DNA from: 40CM-2-70-7 sp035631315
Lineage (GTDB): Bacteria > Gemmatimonadota > Gemmatimonadetes > Gemmatimonadales > GWC2-71-9
DNA: 64,000 bases
NCBI GenBank assembly: GCA_035631315.1
Contig: DASQIZ010000098.1
Span: 104,969-168,968, forward strand
Reading direction: 5' to 3'
Part shown: one piece after another, positions 7,529 to 15,970 of the stretch
How the letters are laid out: every line of letters starts with the position of its first letter
How positions within the stretch are numbered: position 1 is the first letter of the stretch
Made by a program: the position numbers and the translations under genes
Notes under the pieces: model-generated
Database searches by the model: none
What the model saw: only the letters and a program-made list of their open reading frames with translations
Told to the model about the DNA's origin: nothing

Positions 7529-9567
7529 TCCGTCGCTCCGATTTTCGCCGCATACCCCGCGGCCACGCGATTCGAGCCCACGGTGCCTCCAGGCCACATC
7601 ACGATCACACCACCCAACGCCACGATCATGCCGCCATACCACACCCACCACACCAGTGGATTGATGGTGAAGCGATAGACGGCCGTCTCGGTGCCGTTCA
7701 CCACGCCGCCGAGGACCACATAGACATCCTCGCGGAGGTCGCTCTTGATGGCCACCGCCGTCGAGGGCTCGAAGGTGGGATTCCCCAGACCATCCACGTG
7801 CTGCCGCTTCTCCGGCACCATCGTGCCGATCGTCCTGCCATTTCGCGAAACCACGAGGGTCCCGGCCGTCACTCGGCGGTTCAGGGCATCGTACTGCGAG
7901 ACGCCGAGATGCTTGAAGGTATAAGTCCAGCCGTACGGACTTGCGAGGGTGGCCGACTGCCCGGGCTTCAGGGAAGCCTCGGTCTCGGTCTTGAACGCCA
8001 TCCCGCTGAAGGCCACAAACAGCATCACGATGCCGGTGTGCACGATGTAGCCGCCATACCGGCGCCGGTTCCGGGCAATCAAGTGGAAAAACGCGAGCGG
8101 ATATATCTCGCCGTATTGACGGTGCCGGGCCCGCATGCCGCGCGCGAATTCCTGCACCACCGTCCCCATCACGAACGTCGCGAGCGAGATCGTGATGATC
8201 GGCCACACCTGACGCATCCCCAGCAGCAGGATGATCAGGACGGCCAGGACACCCGCGATGCCCGGGGCAACGAACTGTCTCCTGAGATTCGGGATCGATG
8301 CCTTCCGCCAGGCGATCAAGGGACCGATCCCCATCAGGGCGAGGAGCGCCACCCCGAGCGGCACATTCACGAAATCGAAGGTCGGCGCCTTGGGTGTGAT
8401 CTTGTTCCCGGTGAACAGCTCGGAGAGGATCGGCAGCATCGTGAGGAACAGGACCGTGACCGCGATCCCCACGAGCATCAGGTTGTTGAAGAGGAAGGTG
8501 GATTCACGGCTCACGAGCGATTCCAAGGTCGACTCCGCCCGCAGTAACGGCAACCGCGTCACATACAGGAAGATCAGAAGTGCGGCCGCGATCAGGAGAA
8601 AGCCCAGAAAGAATCCGCCCACCGGTGACTCGGTGAACGAGTGTACCGACTGGATGACCCCCGACCGCGTGAGGAACGTCCCGAAGATCGAGAGGATCCA
8701 GGCCGCGAGAATCAGGCCGAGATTCCACCGCTTCAGCATGCCGCGCTTTTCCTGAATCATCACCGAGTGCAGGAACGCGCTCATCATGAGCCAGGGCAAG
8801 AACGAGGCATTCTCCACCGGGTCCCACGCCCAGTACCCGCCCCACCCCAGCTCCACATACGCCCACCACATGCCGAGGCAGATGCCGATGGAAAGAAAGA
8901 GCCAGGAGAGAATGGTCCACTTCCGGATCGCGACGAGCCAGTCGACATCGAGCTGCTTCGAGAGCAACGCCGCGACGGCGAAGGCGAACGGGATGGTGAT
9001 CGAGATATAGCCGAGGTACAGCATGGGTGGGTGGAACACCATGCCGGGGTTCTGCAGTTGCGGGTTCATGCCCCGGCCATCCGCCGGAGTGTAGGGCAAC
9101 CGGTCGAACGGATTGCCACCGCCGATCCCGTCGACATGCGGCGCCAGCAACATGGTGCCGAGGAAGAATACGGCGACGACGCAGACCACCGCTCCGACGT
9201 ACGGCAGATAGACGCGATGCCGGGGAGCCGTGGTCACCATCGCGAACGATCCGAAGATCGAGAGCACCGTGACCCAGAACAGCATGCTCCCTTGCTGCCC
9301 CGAGTAGAGCGCCGACCACGTGTAGAAGGTCGGCAGATTGCTCGAGATGTGCGCCGCGACGTACTCGACGTTGAAATCGTGTGCGAAGAGCAGCCACTCG
9401 AGTGCGAAGACCGCGACGAAGAGCGTGGCGCAGAGGGCGAAGACGGCGTTGCGGGAGCTTTGCTGGAGATCAGTCCGGCCGGTGGCCCCTCCGGTGAACC
9501 CCGTCAGGGCGCCCCAGAGAGCGAGCAGGAGGGCGATCCACAGGGCCAGGTCACCCAGCAGAGACAT
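7525..9567 (-). CDS. ccmF: Cytochrome c heme lyase subunit CcmF
   Basis: A 680-residue polytopic membrane protein, the normal size for CcmF. It takes haem from CcmE and attaches it to apocytochrome c. The tryptophan-rich WWD domain is clear: GMWWAYVELGWGGYWAWDPV, then ENASFLPWL (residues about 230-258). Other family segments are GQQGSMLFWV, NPGMVFHPPMLYLGY and IFGTFLTRSGVIQSVHSF, which carry the expected haem-ligand histidines. The C-terminal third (GYIVHTGIVMLFVAFSG) leads to a periplasmic beta domain before the last helix. It overlaps ccmH by 4 bases and lies 12 bases downstream of ccmE, in one operon. CcmA, B, C and D are not in this window. Confidence 0.96.
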   Translation of the reverse strand: MSLLGDLALWIALLLALWGALTGFTGGATGRTDLQQSSRNAVFALCATLFVAVFALEWLLFAHDFNVEYVAAHISSNLPTFYTWSALYSGQQGSMLFWVTVLSIFGSFAMVTTAPRHRVYLPYVGAVVCVVAVFFLGTMLLAPHVDGIGGGNPFDRLPYTPADGRGMNPQLQNPGMVFHPPMLYLGYISITIPFAFAVAALLSKQLDVDWLVAIRKWTILSWLFLSIGICLGMWWAYVELGWGGYWAWDPVENASFLPWLMMSAFLHSVMIQEKRGMLKRWNLGLILAAWILSIFGTFLTRSGVIQSVHSFTESPVGGFFLGFLLIAAALLIFLYVTRLPLLRAESTLESLVSRESTFLFNNLMLVGIAVTVLFLTMLPILSELFTGNKITPKAPTFDFVNVPLGVALLALMGIGPLIAWRKASIPNLRRQFVAPGIAGVLAVLIILLLGMRQVWPIITISLATFVMGTVVQEFARGMRARHRQYGEIYPLAFFHLIARNRRRYGGYIVHTGIVMLFVAFSGMAFKTETEASLKPGQSATLASPYGWTYTFKHLGVSQYDALNRRVTAGTLVVSRNGRTIGTMVPEKRQHVDGLGNPTFEPSTAVAIKSDLREDVYVVLGGVVNGTETAVYRFTINPLVWWVWYGGMIVALGGVIVMWPGGTVGSNRVAAGYAAKIGATE

Positions 9568-9579
9568 CAGGCCGTCCGG

Positions 9580-9984
9580 TCAGGCTTTGGGAACTGCTTC
9601 GTACCGCGACCCACACTTGGCGAGTACGTCGGTGGCGTGGATGACGCCGTCCTTCTGGAGGCGGCCTTCCACCACGACCTCGACCGAGTCGGTGAACGTG
9701 TCGGGTGGCAGGCCGTGGAAGACGACCGGGTAGGTAGCGCCGCCGTCGGCGACGTTGAACTTGAGGGTCGAGGTTGCGACATCGCGGATCACCGATCCCG
9801 GCACGACGTGGGCCCCGATCTTCATGCCGACGTCGTAGAATCCTGGATCCGTCGCGACTTTTCGTGACAGCTCGGTCGGGGTGAGGAAGTACTGGCCCGA
9901 CTGCTTGATCCCCGTCGCCATCAGCCAGCCCGCGGTCGCCACCACGATGGCGACGCCGATGGCGAACTTCGTGCCCGTCTTCAT
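9580..9984 (-). CDS. ccmE: Periplasmic heme chaperone CcmE, CxxxY type
   Basis: A 134-residue CcmE: an N-terminal membrane anchor (residues 6-24) and an OB-fold domain with VVFHGLPPDTF and VVVEGRLQKDGVIHATDVLAK. In most CcmE proteins the covalent haem site is a His in HxxxY. Here the aligned position is Cys124, giving CGSRY, with Tyr128 conserved. CxxxY-type CcmE is known from Desulfovibrio and archaea. I started at ATG 9984 because earlier in-frame residues lie in low-quality, Arg/Ser-rich sequence and the membrane anchor begins right here. It leads the ccm genes visible here and is followed by ccmF after 12 bases. Confidence 0.9.
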   Translation of the reverse strand: MKTGTKFAIGVAIVVATAGWLMATGIKQSGQYFLTPTELSRKVATDPGFYDVGMKIGAHVVPGSVIRDVATSTLKFNVADGGATYPVVFHGLPPDTFTDSVEVVVEGRLQKDGVIHATDVLAKCGSRYEAVPKA

Positions 9985-10048
9985 GGGGTCAATCTTATCC
10001 AGCCGTCCCCCCCCTGACCAGTCCGAGCGCGCCCCCCGTGCTGCGGCG

Positions 10049-11053
10049 CTAGTGCGCCAGGGCGACGACCGCTCCATCGCCGACATGGATCAGCCCCACC
10101 GCCCCTTTCGCGGCATCGGCGAACGCATGGGTGACGAAGGCGTACGTCCCGGCACCGCTGCCGTCGGCCGCAAAATGGGTCTCCAAGACCGCGCCCGAGC
10201 CGGCGGGGATGCCCCAGGTTTGAACGCTGGTGAGCACGTGGCCGGGATCGCCGTCCGGATACACACGGTCGAAGACCGTCCCGACGATATGGAAGTCGCT
10301 CGTGAAGCTCGGTCCCGCATTCACGACGAAGAGCCGGACGCGGTCGCCGACGCTCACCTGGAGGGGCGCGGCCTGGTACTGGAACGCCTTTCCGTTGAAC
10401 ACGACGTAGCTCGCCTGGCGATCCAGCCCGTGCTGCCAGTCCGCCTGCCCCGGATGCGTGCTGTCACCACCCTGGACATAGAACTCGCTTTGCACGAGCA
10501 CAAACTCCTTGTCCGCCTTGTCGGGCCAACCGCCCTTCGGATCGACGATGATCGGCAGGTACATGCCCTGCATCAGGTGCAACAGCACCGGGGGCGTGCC
10601 GCAGTGCACCAGGTAGGCGCCGGGATCACGGGCGACGAACTCGAACGAAATCGAGTCGTGCGGCATGATGAGCCGGAAGTCGACATTCATCGGGACGCGC
10701 GCGGCGTGGAAGTCGATCGAGTGCGGCATCGAGGCCTGGTTGACTACCGTGACGCGCACGCGATCCCCCTGGCGCACCCGCATTGCGGGACCTGGGATGG
10801 TACCGCCGATGGTCCACCCGGCGTACTTCACGCCGGCGGCGATCTCGACCTGCGCGTCCTTGATGGGAATGCGGAAGGCCTTGATCGGTGCGTCGCCCGC
10901 CGGGGCGAGCGTTGCGGGATACGTCGGCTCGGCGGAGACCGGCGCCTGGGCAAAGTCCACGGTCTGCACCCGCGGCGGCTGCGCGTATCGGAACGCCCCG
11001 ATGCCCACCACCACAAGGATCACGACGCCGAGAATGACGGGCTTGACCTTCAT
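10049..11053 (-). CDS. NirK-like two-domain copper oxidase, probably not a nitrite reductase
   Basis: A 334-residue exported or membrane-anchored protein (hydrophobic residues 6-21) with two cupredoxin domains. Type 1 copper ligands fit His111, Cys151, His159 and Met164. Type 2 ligands fit His116, His150 and His309. Asp114 matches the NirK catalytic Asp. The second NirK catalytic residue, the His of the GGHGD motif, is missing: the aligned segment reads HIVGTVFDRVY, with Val260 in that place. It may therefore reduce or oxidise something else. It lies 64 bases upstream of ccmE on the same strand, and loose co-transcription is possible. The copper-ligand assignment is by eye against known NirK motifs. 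Confidence 0.8.
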   Translation of the reverse strand: MKVKPVILGVVILVVVGIGAFRYAQPPRVQTVDFAQAPVSAEPTYPATLAPAGDAPIKAFRIPIKDAQVEIAAGVKYAGWTIGGTIPGPAMRVRQGDRVRVTVVNQASMPHSIDFHAARVPMNVDFRLIMPHDSISFEFVARDPGAYLVHCGTPPVLLHLMQGMYLPIIVDPKGGWPDKADKEFVLVQSEFYVQGGDSTHPGQADWQHGLDRQASYVVFNGKAFQYQAAPLQVSVGDRVRLFVVNAGPSFTSDFHIVGTVFDRVYPDGDPGHVLTSVQTWGIPAGSGAVLETHFAADGSGAGTYAFVTHAFADAAKGAVGLIHVGDGAVVALAH

Positions 11054-11140
11054 GGAAACTCCTCACGCGAATTGGTTCGAGCGGGCTACCCGTGCGCGTG
11101 AAGCATCGCCGGCAACGCGTGAAAGGAACTCAAGCCGAGT

Positions 11141-12454
11141 ATGAAGATTTCCATAAAGATCAAGGATCCACTGGCCGGGTCGTCAGTGCCGAGTCATTGT
11201 TCTCTCGCCATGGCGAAGAAACCGAAGGCGAGCGACACGGCCCGGATCCGGGACCGCTTTGAGCGCCTGCTTTCCGCAGGCGTCGAGATTTTCTCGGAGC
11301 ACACGCTCACGGCGGTGCTGCAGAAGGTCGTCGATACCGCGCGCGACGTCGTCGGAGCCCGCTACGCCGCCCTCGGCGTTCTCGGCCCAGATGGTGCCGC
11401 ACTCTCCGAGTTTGTGACCTCCGGGATGACCGCAGACGAGCGCGCGAAAATCGGCGCCTTACCTGTCGGCCATGGACTGCTCGGCATGTTGATTCGCCAC
11501 CCGAAGCCCCTTCGGGTGGCCGACATCCCCAAGCACTCGAAATCCGCGGGCTTCCCGGCCCATCACCCGCCCATGCGGTCCTTCCTGGGTGTCCCGGTCG
11601 TCAGCCGCGGCAACAACGTCTTCGGCAATCTGTACCTGACCGAGAAAATCGGCGCACCGGAGTTCTCCGAGGAGGATGAAGCGATCGCGATTCTGCTCGC
11701 GTCTTCCGCCGCGGCCGCAATCGAAAACGTCCGCCTGAACGAGGAGGCGCGGAACCTCCTGGCCCAGGTGCAGAGCATGCAGCGCCAGCGCGATCTCTTC
11801 TTCGCGATGATGAACCACGAGCTCCGAAACGCGCTGACCGGCGTGTTCGGTTGGGCCGAAATGCTGGTCCGCGGCCGGGATGGGGCCCCGGTTCCGCAGG
11901 CGGCGCGCGAAGTATACGAGGGGACCGAACGAACCATCGAGCTGCTCAACAACTTCCTGGACCTGACGAGGCTCGACGCCAACCGGGTGAAGCCGGTCAT
12001 CCGTGACCTGGATCCCACCCAGGTGGTGGAACGCGCGTGCTCGGGCGTCCGCCTTGCAGCAGAGTCGAAGCAGGTGAAGTTGGAAACGGTGTGCCCTCCC
12101 GACCTTCCCCACCCCACCACCGACCAGGTCCGGGTCCAGCAGATCCTCGTCAACCTGCTCTCGAATGCCGTACGGCACACGTCCGCGGGGAGCACCGTGA
12201 CGACGGCTGTGTCAGTCTCGGGGCCCGACATGCTGTTCCGGGTGACCGATCAGGGACCGGGGGTCCCGGACTCCATTCGCGATGGCATCTTCGAGCCCTT
12301 CCTGCGCTTCGATCCCCACTCGGGACTCGGCACGGGCCTGGGACTCCCCGTGTCGCGGCGGCTGGCGGAGGTTCTGGGAGGATCCCTCAGTGTCGAACAG
12401 TCGAGCCCGCGAGGCGCGACCTTCCTGCTGCAACTCCCCCTGCGCACGTCCTGA
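11141..12454 (+). CDS. GAF-domain sensor histidine kinase
   Basis: A 437-residue soluble kinase. A GAF domain covers about residues 40-200 (VVGARYAALGVLGPDG; FLGVPVVSRGNNVFGNLYL). After a short helix comes the dimerisation domain with H-box MNHELRNALTGVFGWAEML, phosphate-accepting His226. The ATPase domain has NLLSNAVRHTS, DQGPGVP and GTGLGLPVSRR. It resembles DevS/DosS-like or NreB-like GAF kinases, though the H-box is of the HisKA type. No haem or Fe-S ligand is obvious. The ATG at 11210 is an alternative start, and neither has a strong ribosome site. It ends 88 bases before an OmpR-type regulator, so the two most likely form a two-component pair. Confidence 0.9.
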   Translation: MKISIKIKDPLAGSSVPSHCSLAMAKKPKASDTARIRDRFERLLSAGVEIFSEHTLTAVLQKVVDTARDVVGARYAALGVLGPDGAALSEFVTSGMTADERAKIGALPVGHGLLGMLIRHPKPLRVADIPKHSKSAGFPAHHPPMRSFLGVPVVSRGNNVFGNLYLTEKIGAPEFSEEDEAIAILLASSAAAAIENVRLNEEARNLLAQVQSMQRQRDLFFAMMNHELRNALTGVFGWAEMLVRGRDGAPVPQAAREVYEGTERTIELLNNFLDLTRLDANRVKPVIRDLDPTQVVERACSGVRLAAESKQVKLETVCPPDLPHPTTDQVRVQQILVNLLSNAVRHTSAGSTVTTAVSVSGPDMLFRVTDQGPGVPDSIRDGIFEPFLRFDPHSGLGTGLGLPVSRRLAEVLGGSLSVEQSSPRGATFLLQLPLRTS

Positions 12455-12542
12455 ATTGTAAAGATCTCTTCATGACGTCCTTAGAATCGGCTCACCACCC
12501 TCGGAATAATCTTGGGTCCGGAACTTCTTCAGAGGGATCGCA

Positions 12543-13226
12543 ATGAAGGTGCTCGTTGTGGAGGACGATAGAAAAGTCGCCGGGTTCATCGAACAGGGCC
12601 TGCGGGAGGAGGGGTACGCGGTGGACGTCGCCCCCGATGGTGAACAGGCGACCCTGATGGCGCATGTGAACGAGTACGATCTCATTCTCCTCGACCTGAT
12701 GCTGCCGAAGAAGAACGGCCTGCAGGTCGCGAGTGAGCTGCGCGGCGAAGGCCGGTCGATCCCCGTGTTGATGCTGACCGCACGGGACGCTTCTGAGGAT
12801 GTCGTCCGAGGGCTCGACGCGGGGGCCGACGACTACCTCACCAAGCCTTTCAAGTTCGACGAGCTGCTCGCCCGGGTACGCGCGTTGACCCGTCGTGGCG
12901 GCGCCGGGCGCACCGAGCTCCTCGCCTACGGCCCCGTCACCCTGGACCGCCTGAAACACAAAGTGCAGGTCGCCGGCAAGCGCCTCGATCTCACGCCGAA
13001 GGAATTCCAGCTCCTCGAGCACTTTCTGCTGCACCCCGAATCGGTGCAGCGCCGCACCGAGCTGCTCGAAAAAGTCTGGGACATGCACTTCGACCCCGAG
13101 AGCAACGTCGTGGACGTGCACGTCGGGAATCTTCGTCGCAAGGTGAAGAGCGCAGCGGGGCGTGACCTGATCAAGACGGTTCGCGGGGTGGGCTTTATCC
13201 TTCAGGAGGGCGACGGCGCGGATTGA
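12543..13226 (+). CDS. OmpR/PhoB-family response regulator
   Basis: A 227-residue transcription regulator with an N-terminal receiver domain. The acidic pair is near residues 8-9 (VEDD), the phosphorylated Asp is Asp51 (LLDLMLPKKNG), and Thr and Lys are conserved in MLTARDA and YLTKPF. The C-terminal winged helix (about residues 125-222) has the typical LDLTPKEFQLLEHFLLHPE and VHVGNLRRKV. The start ATG follows GAGGGATCGCA. It follows the GAF kinase and should be its partner. Its last 25 bases overlap, tail to tail, the end of glpK on the other strand. Confidence 0.94.
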   Translation: MKVLVVEDDRKVAGFIEQGLREEGYAVDVAPDGEQATLMAHVNEYDLILLDLMLPKKNGLQVASELRGEGRSIPVLMLTARDASEDVVRGLDAGADDYLTKPFKFDELLARVRALTRRGGAGRTELLAYGPVTLDRLKHKVQVAGKRLDLTPKEFQLLEHFLLHPESVQRRTELLEKVWDMHFDPESNVVDVHVGNLRRKVKSAAGRDLIKTVRGVGFILQEGDGAD

Positions 13227-14698
13227 CGCGCCCAGGCCAGCGCGGCGTCCACGGCTCTGAGCCATCCGGGAAGGCGCGCGCGCACGGCCGTGCGGTCTGC
13301 TCCCGGAGTAAACCGCGTGAACGTGCGCTGCGCGAGAAAATCCTCGGGACGCACCCAGACGTTCGCCGCGATCCCCGCCAACCCCGCGGCGCCGAGTGAC
13401 GTCGTTTCGACCAGGTCCGGACGCGCCACCGGCACGCCGAGCAGATCCGCCTGAAACTGCATCATCCAATCGTTGGCGGACGCGCCGCCGTCCACCTGCA
13501 GTGCCGTGAGGGAGAGGCGCGTGTCGGCGATCATCGCGTCCAGCAGCTCCTTCGTGGAGAACGCCATCGCTTCGAGCGCCGCGCGGACGAGGTGCGCGCG
13601 GGACGTGCCGCGGGTGAGTCCCACGATGGTGCCTCGGGCGGCAGCCTCCCAATGCGGCGCACCGAGTCCCACGAACGCCGGCACGAAGTAAACCCCACCC
13701 GTGTCCGGCACACTCCTCGCCAGCCCTTCGGTCTCGTCGGCATGGGCGATGATGCCCAATCCGTCCCGGAGCCACTGCACCGCCGCGCCGGCGATGAATA
13801 CGCTGCCCTCGAGTGCATAGGCAGGACGTCCGCGAGCGTCACATCCGACGGTCGTCAGCAACCCTTGAGTCGATCGCGCCGGCTGGTCGCCGGTGTTCAG
13901 CAGGAGAAAGGCTCCGGTGCCGTACGTGTTCTTCGCCTGGCCGGCAGTCCAACACCCCTGCCCGTACAGTGCGGCCTGCTGATCGCCCGCGACCCCACGG
14001 ACTGGAATCTCGACGCCGAAGTGGTCGGCGACGGCAACGCCGAAGTCCCCGCTCGAGGTCCGGACCTCCGGCAAGGCGTGCCTCGGAACGCCGAAAATCC
14101 TGAGCAGCGTGTCGTCCCAACCCAGGTCTCGGATATTGTAGAGGAGGGTGCGACTGGCGTTCGTATGATCAGTGGCGAAGATCTTGCCGCCGGTGAGCCG
14201 GTAGAGAATCCAGGCATCGACGGTGCCGAATACCGCGTCACCGCCTGACACCTCACCCCTGACCCCTGGCACCTGATTCATCAGCCATTCCATCTTCGTT
14301 CCCGAGAAGTACGGATCGAGCACCAAGCCAGTCCGGTCCCGGATCATCTTCCCGTCGGCAGTCCCCTCGAGCGCCGCGCAGCGGTCAGCCGTCCGGCGAT
14401 CCTGCCAGACGATGGCCCGATGAAGCACCTTCCCGGTCTTCCGGTCCCAGACACACACGGTTTCGCGCTGATTGGTGATCCCAATGCAGTCAGGCTTGGT
14501 CTTGGACTGGGCCAGGGCCTCCCGGCACGCGTCGAGGGAGGCGCTCCACAGATCCTCCGGGTCGTGCTCCACCCATCCCGGCCGGGGAAAGTGCTGCGGA
14601 ATCTCACGATAGCCACGACCCAACACCCGGCCGTCCTCGGCGATGACCAGGGCCCGGGCGCCCGTCGTTCCTTCGTCGATAGCCAGGACCGATTTCAT
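13202..14698 (-). CDS. glpK: Glycerol kinase
   Basis: A 498-residue FGGY-family kinase that phosphorylates glycerol to glycerol 3-phosphate in the cytoplasm. Diagnostic segments are AIDEGTTGARALV at the N-terminus, GITNQRETVCVWDR, AIVWQDRRTADRC, the FGTVDAWILYRLTGG region, VAGDQQAALYGQGCW and the C-terminal LQVDGGASANDWMMQFQADL. The length matches the family. About residues 141-151 (PGVRGEVSGG) are encoded by a degenerate 7-base tandem repeat in the DNA at 14246-14280; the length there still matches E. coli GlpK. The start is ATG at 14698 with a promoter-like pair right before it and no ribosome site. No glycerol facilitator or GlpD is adjacent. Confidence 0.96.
   Translation of the reverse strand: MKSVLAIDEGTTGARALVIAEDGRVLGRGYREIPQHFPRPGWVEHDPEDLWSASLDACREALAQSKTKPDCIGITNQRETVCVWDRKTGKVLHRAIVWQDRRTADRCAALEGTADGKMIRDRTGLVLDPYFSGTKMEWLMNQVPGVRGEVSGGDAVFGTVDAWILYRLTGGKIFATDHTNASRTLLYNIRDLGWDDTLLRIFGVPRHALPEVRTSSGDFGVAVADHFGVEIPVRGVAGDQQAALYGQGCWTAGQAKNTYGTGAFLLLNTGDQPARSTQGLLTTVGCDARGRPAYALEGSVFIAGAAVQWLRDGLGIIAHADETEGLARSVPDTGGVYFVPAFVGLGAPHWEAAARGTIVGLTRGTSRAHLVRAALEAMAFSTKELLDAMIADTRLSLTALQVDGGASANDWMMQFQADLLGVPVARPDLVETTSLGAAGLAGIAANVWVRPEDFLAQRTFTRFTPGADRTAVRARLPGWLRAVDAALAWARQSAPSPS
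14246..14280. repeat. Degenerate 7-base tandem repeat inside glpK
   Basis: Five units read TGACACC, TCACCCC, TGACCCC, TGGCACC and TGATTCA, in strict 7-base register. The array lies inside the glpK coding region and is translated on the opposite strand. It is one of eight arrays of this style in the window. Confidence 0.6.
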
Positions 14699-14704
14699 GT
14701 CGCG

Positions 14705-14733
14705 AACGTACGGGTCTTGGCTGATACCGGCAA
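14705..14733 (-). promoter_or_regulatory. Candidate glpK promoter, leaderless geometry
   Basis: On the minus strand TTGCCG and TACGTT are separated by 17 bases. The -10 box ends 6 bases before the glpK ATG, so the transcript would start at or next to the start codon. There is no Shine-Dalgarno. It overlaps the divergent promoter of the hydratase gene. Confidence 0.45.
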
Positions 14734-14745
14734 CGGCGGTAGCAT
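14717..14745 (+). promoter_or_regulatory. Candidate promoter of the enoyl-CoA hydratase gene, leaderless geometry
   Basis: TTGGCT and TAGCAT are 17 bases apart, and the -10 box ends 9 bases before the ATG at 14755. No ribosome site is visible. It overlaps the opposing glpK promoter within a 56-base gap. Confidence 0.4.
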
Positions 14746-14754
14746 TTCCGGCCT

Positions 14755-15537
14755 ATGGCCTACCAAACTCTGCTGTTCGACGTGAAAGACGGCGTCGCCG
14801 TCGTCACTATCAATCGCCCCGACAAGCTCAATGCCCTGAACGACCAGGTGATGGCCGAGCTGGCCGACGCGGCCGAGAAGATTGCGACCGATCCCGCCAT
14901 CCAGGGCACGATCCTGACCGGCGCCGGACCCAAGTCGTTCGTCGCCGGTGCGGACATCTCGGACCTGGCGAAGCAGGGACCCTTCGACGGGAAAGCCCGT
15001 GCGATGCGAGGCCAGGGTGTTCTCCGACGCCTCGAGACCTGCGGCAAACCGGTCATTGCCGCCGTGAACGGATTTGCGCTGGGCGGTGGGTGCGAGCTCG
15101 CCATGGCCTGCCACATCCGGATCGCCAGTGAGAACGCCAAATTCGGCCAACCCGAAGTGAAGCTCGGCATCGCGCCCGGGTATGGCGGCACGCAGCGCCT
15201 GCCCCGGCTCGTCGGCAAAGGCGTGGCCCTGCAGCTCATTCTGACCGCCGAAATGATCGATGCCGCCGAGGCGTACCGGATCGGCCTGGTGAACAAGGTG
15301 GTCCCGACGAACGAGCTGATGGCTGAATCTGAAAAGATGCTCCGGGGTATCCTCTCGATGGGCCCTTTGGCGGTCCGCCTCTCGATGGAGGCGATCGACT
15401 CGGGGCTCGAGATGACGCTGGACGAGGGGCTCCTGCTCGAAGCGAATCACTTCGGGCTTCTGGCGGCGACCGAGGACACCAAGGAAGGCCTATCCGCATT
15501 TCTCGAGAAGCGACCCGCAAAATTCACCGGCAAGTAG
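14755..15537 (+). CDS. Enoyl-CoA hydratase/isomerase
   Basis: A 260-residue crotonase-fold enzyme, the normal length for the family, that hydrates 2-trans-enoyl-CoA in beta-oxidation or a related pathway. The oxyanion-hole segments are KSFVAGADISDLA (residues about 61-73) and GFALGGGCELAMACH. Both catalytic acids of classical hydratases are present: the Glu of GGGCE and the Glu of GQPEVKLGIAPGYGG. The family tail FLEKRPAKFTGK is intact. It stands alone with its own promoter-like sequence. A long-chain acyl-CoA synthetase lies 15 kb further on, but no other beta-oxidation gene is adjacent. Confidence 0.95.
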   Translation: MAYQTLLFDVKDGVAVVTINRPDKLNALNDQVMAELADAAEKIATDPAIQGTILTGAGPKSFVAGADISDLAKQGPFDGKARAMRGQGVLRRLETCGKPVIAAVNGFALGGGCELAMACHIRIASENAKFGQPEVKLGIAPGYGGTQRLPRLVGKGVALQLILTAEMIDAAEAYRIGLVNKVVPTNELMAESEKMLRGILSMGPLAVRLSMEAIDSGLEMTLDEGLLLEANHFGLLAATEDTKEGLSAFLEKRPAKFTGK

Positions 15538-15896
15538 TTTCGTCGGTTTGGGCCGCGCTGCTGGCTGCGGGCGCGTCGGCGTGCGGCGAAGATCGCCCGC
15601 GCCCCGCTCCTCCCGCCCTTTCGATTCACTTCGACGAAGACTCCCTGAATTCGCCGGATTCGCTCCGGGGCTTCATCAGGGCGACCAGCAACGAGGGGAT
15701 CGACTCGCTCTGGTTGAATGTGGGCGCCAAGGACTCCGCCGCCGCGGATGGCGGGTTTCAGTTCACCTTCGAGGCGCCCTTTTTCTTCTTCATCGACTCC
15801 GGTCTGGCCAAGGGCCAGAAAATTCCGGTCCAGTACCGGGCCCGCGACATCGCCGGATACCAGGACGTACTCGACACGTTCGTCGTCATCAAATAG
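15498..15896 (+). CDS. Small lipoprotein with no standard start codon
   Basis: An open frame encodes a convincing lipoprotein: h-region VVSSVWAALLAAGAS followed by lipobox Cys, then about 105 polar residues ending DVLDTFVVIK. It looks like a small beta-sandwich domain (SNEGIDSLWLNVGAKD; FTFEAPFFFFIDSG). No ATG, GTG or TTG occurs before the signal peptide in this frame. The best candidate is ATT at 15498, 9 bases after AAGGAAGG, which would give the n-region SREATRKIHRQ. The start would lie inside the end of the hydratase gene. The exact start is therefore uncertain, and a sequencing error is an alternative. I do not recognise the family. Confidence 0.5.
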   Translation: MSREATRKIHRQVVSSVWAALLAAGASACGEDRPRPAPPALSIHFDEDSLNSPDSLRGFIRATSNEGIDSLWLNVGAKDSAAADGGFQFTFEAPFFFFIDSGLAKGQKIPVQYRARDIAGYQDVLDTFVVIK

Positions 15897-15919
15897 CCCT
15901 CGAAAAACGTGCTTAAGTC

Positions 15920-15948
15920 TTGACCTGACAATAACTTCAGGCTATCTT
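15920..15948 (+). promoter_or_regulatory. Sigma70-type promoter before dciA-gyrB
   Basis: TTGACC and TATCTT are separated by exactly 17 bases, and the -10 box ends 22 bases before the dciA ATG. It lies in a locally AT-rich gap, the best promoter match I see in the window. Confidence 0.6.
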
Positions 15949-15970
15949 TCGTAGCACTCCAAGTGCCACG

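Noticed and set aside
10049..11053. Naming the copper protein nirK
   Set aside because: The catalytic His of the GGHGD motif is missing, so the symbol would imply a function that the sequence does not support.
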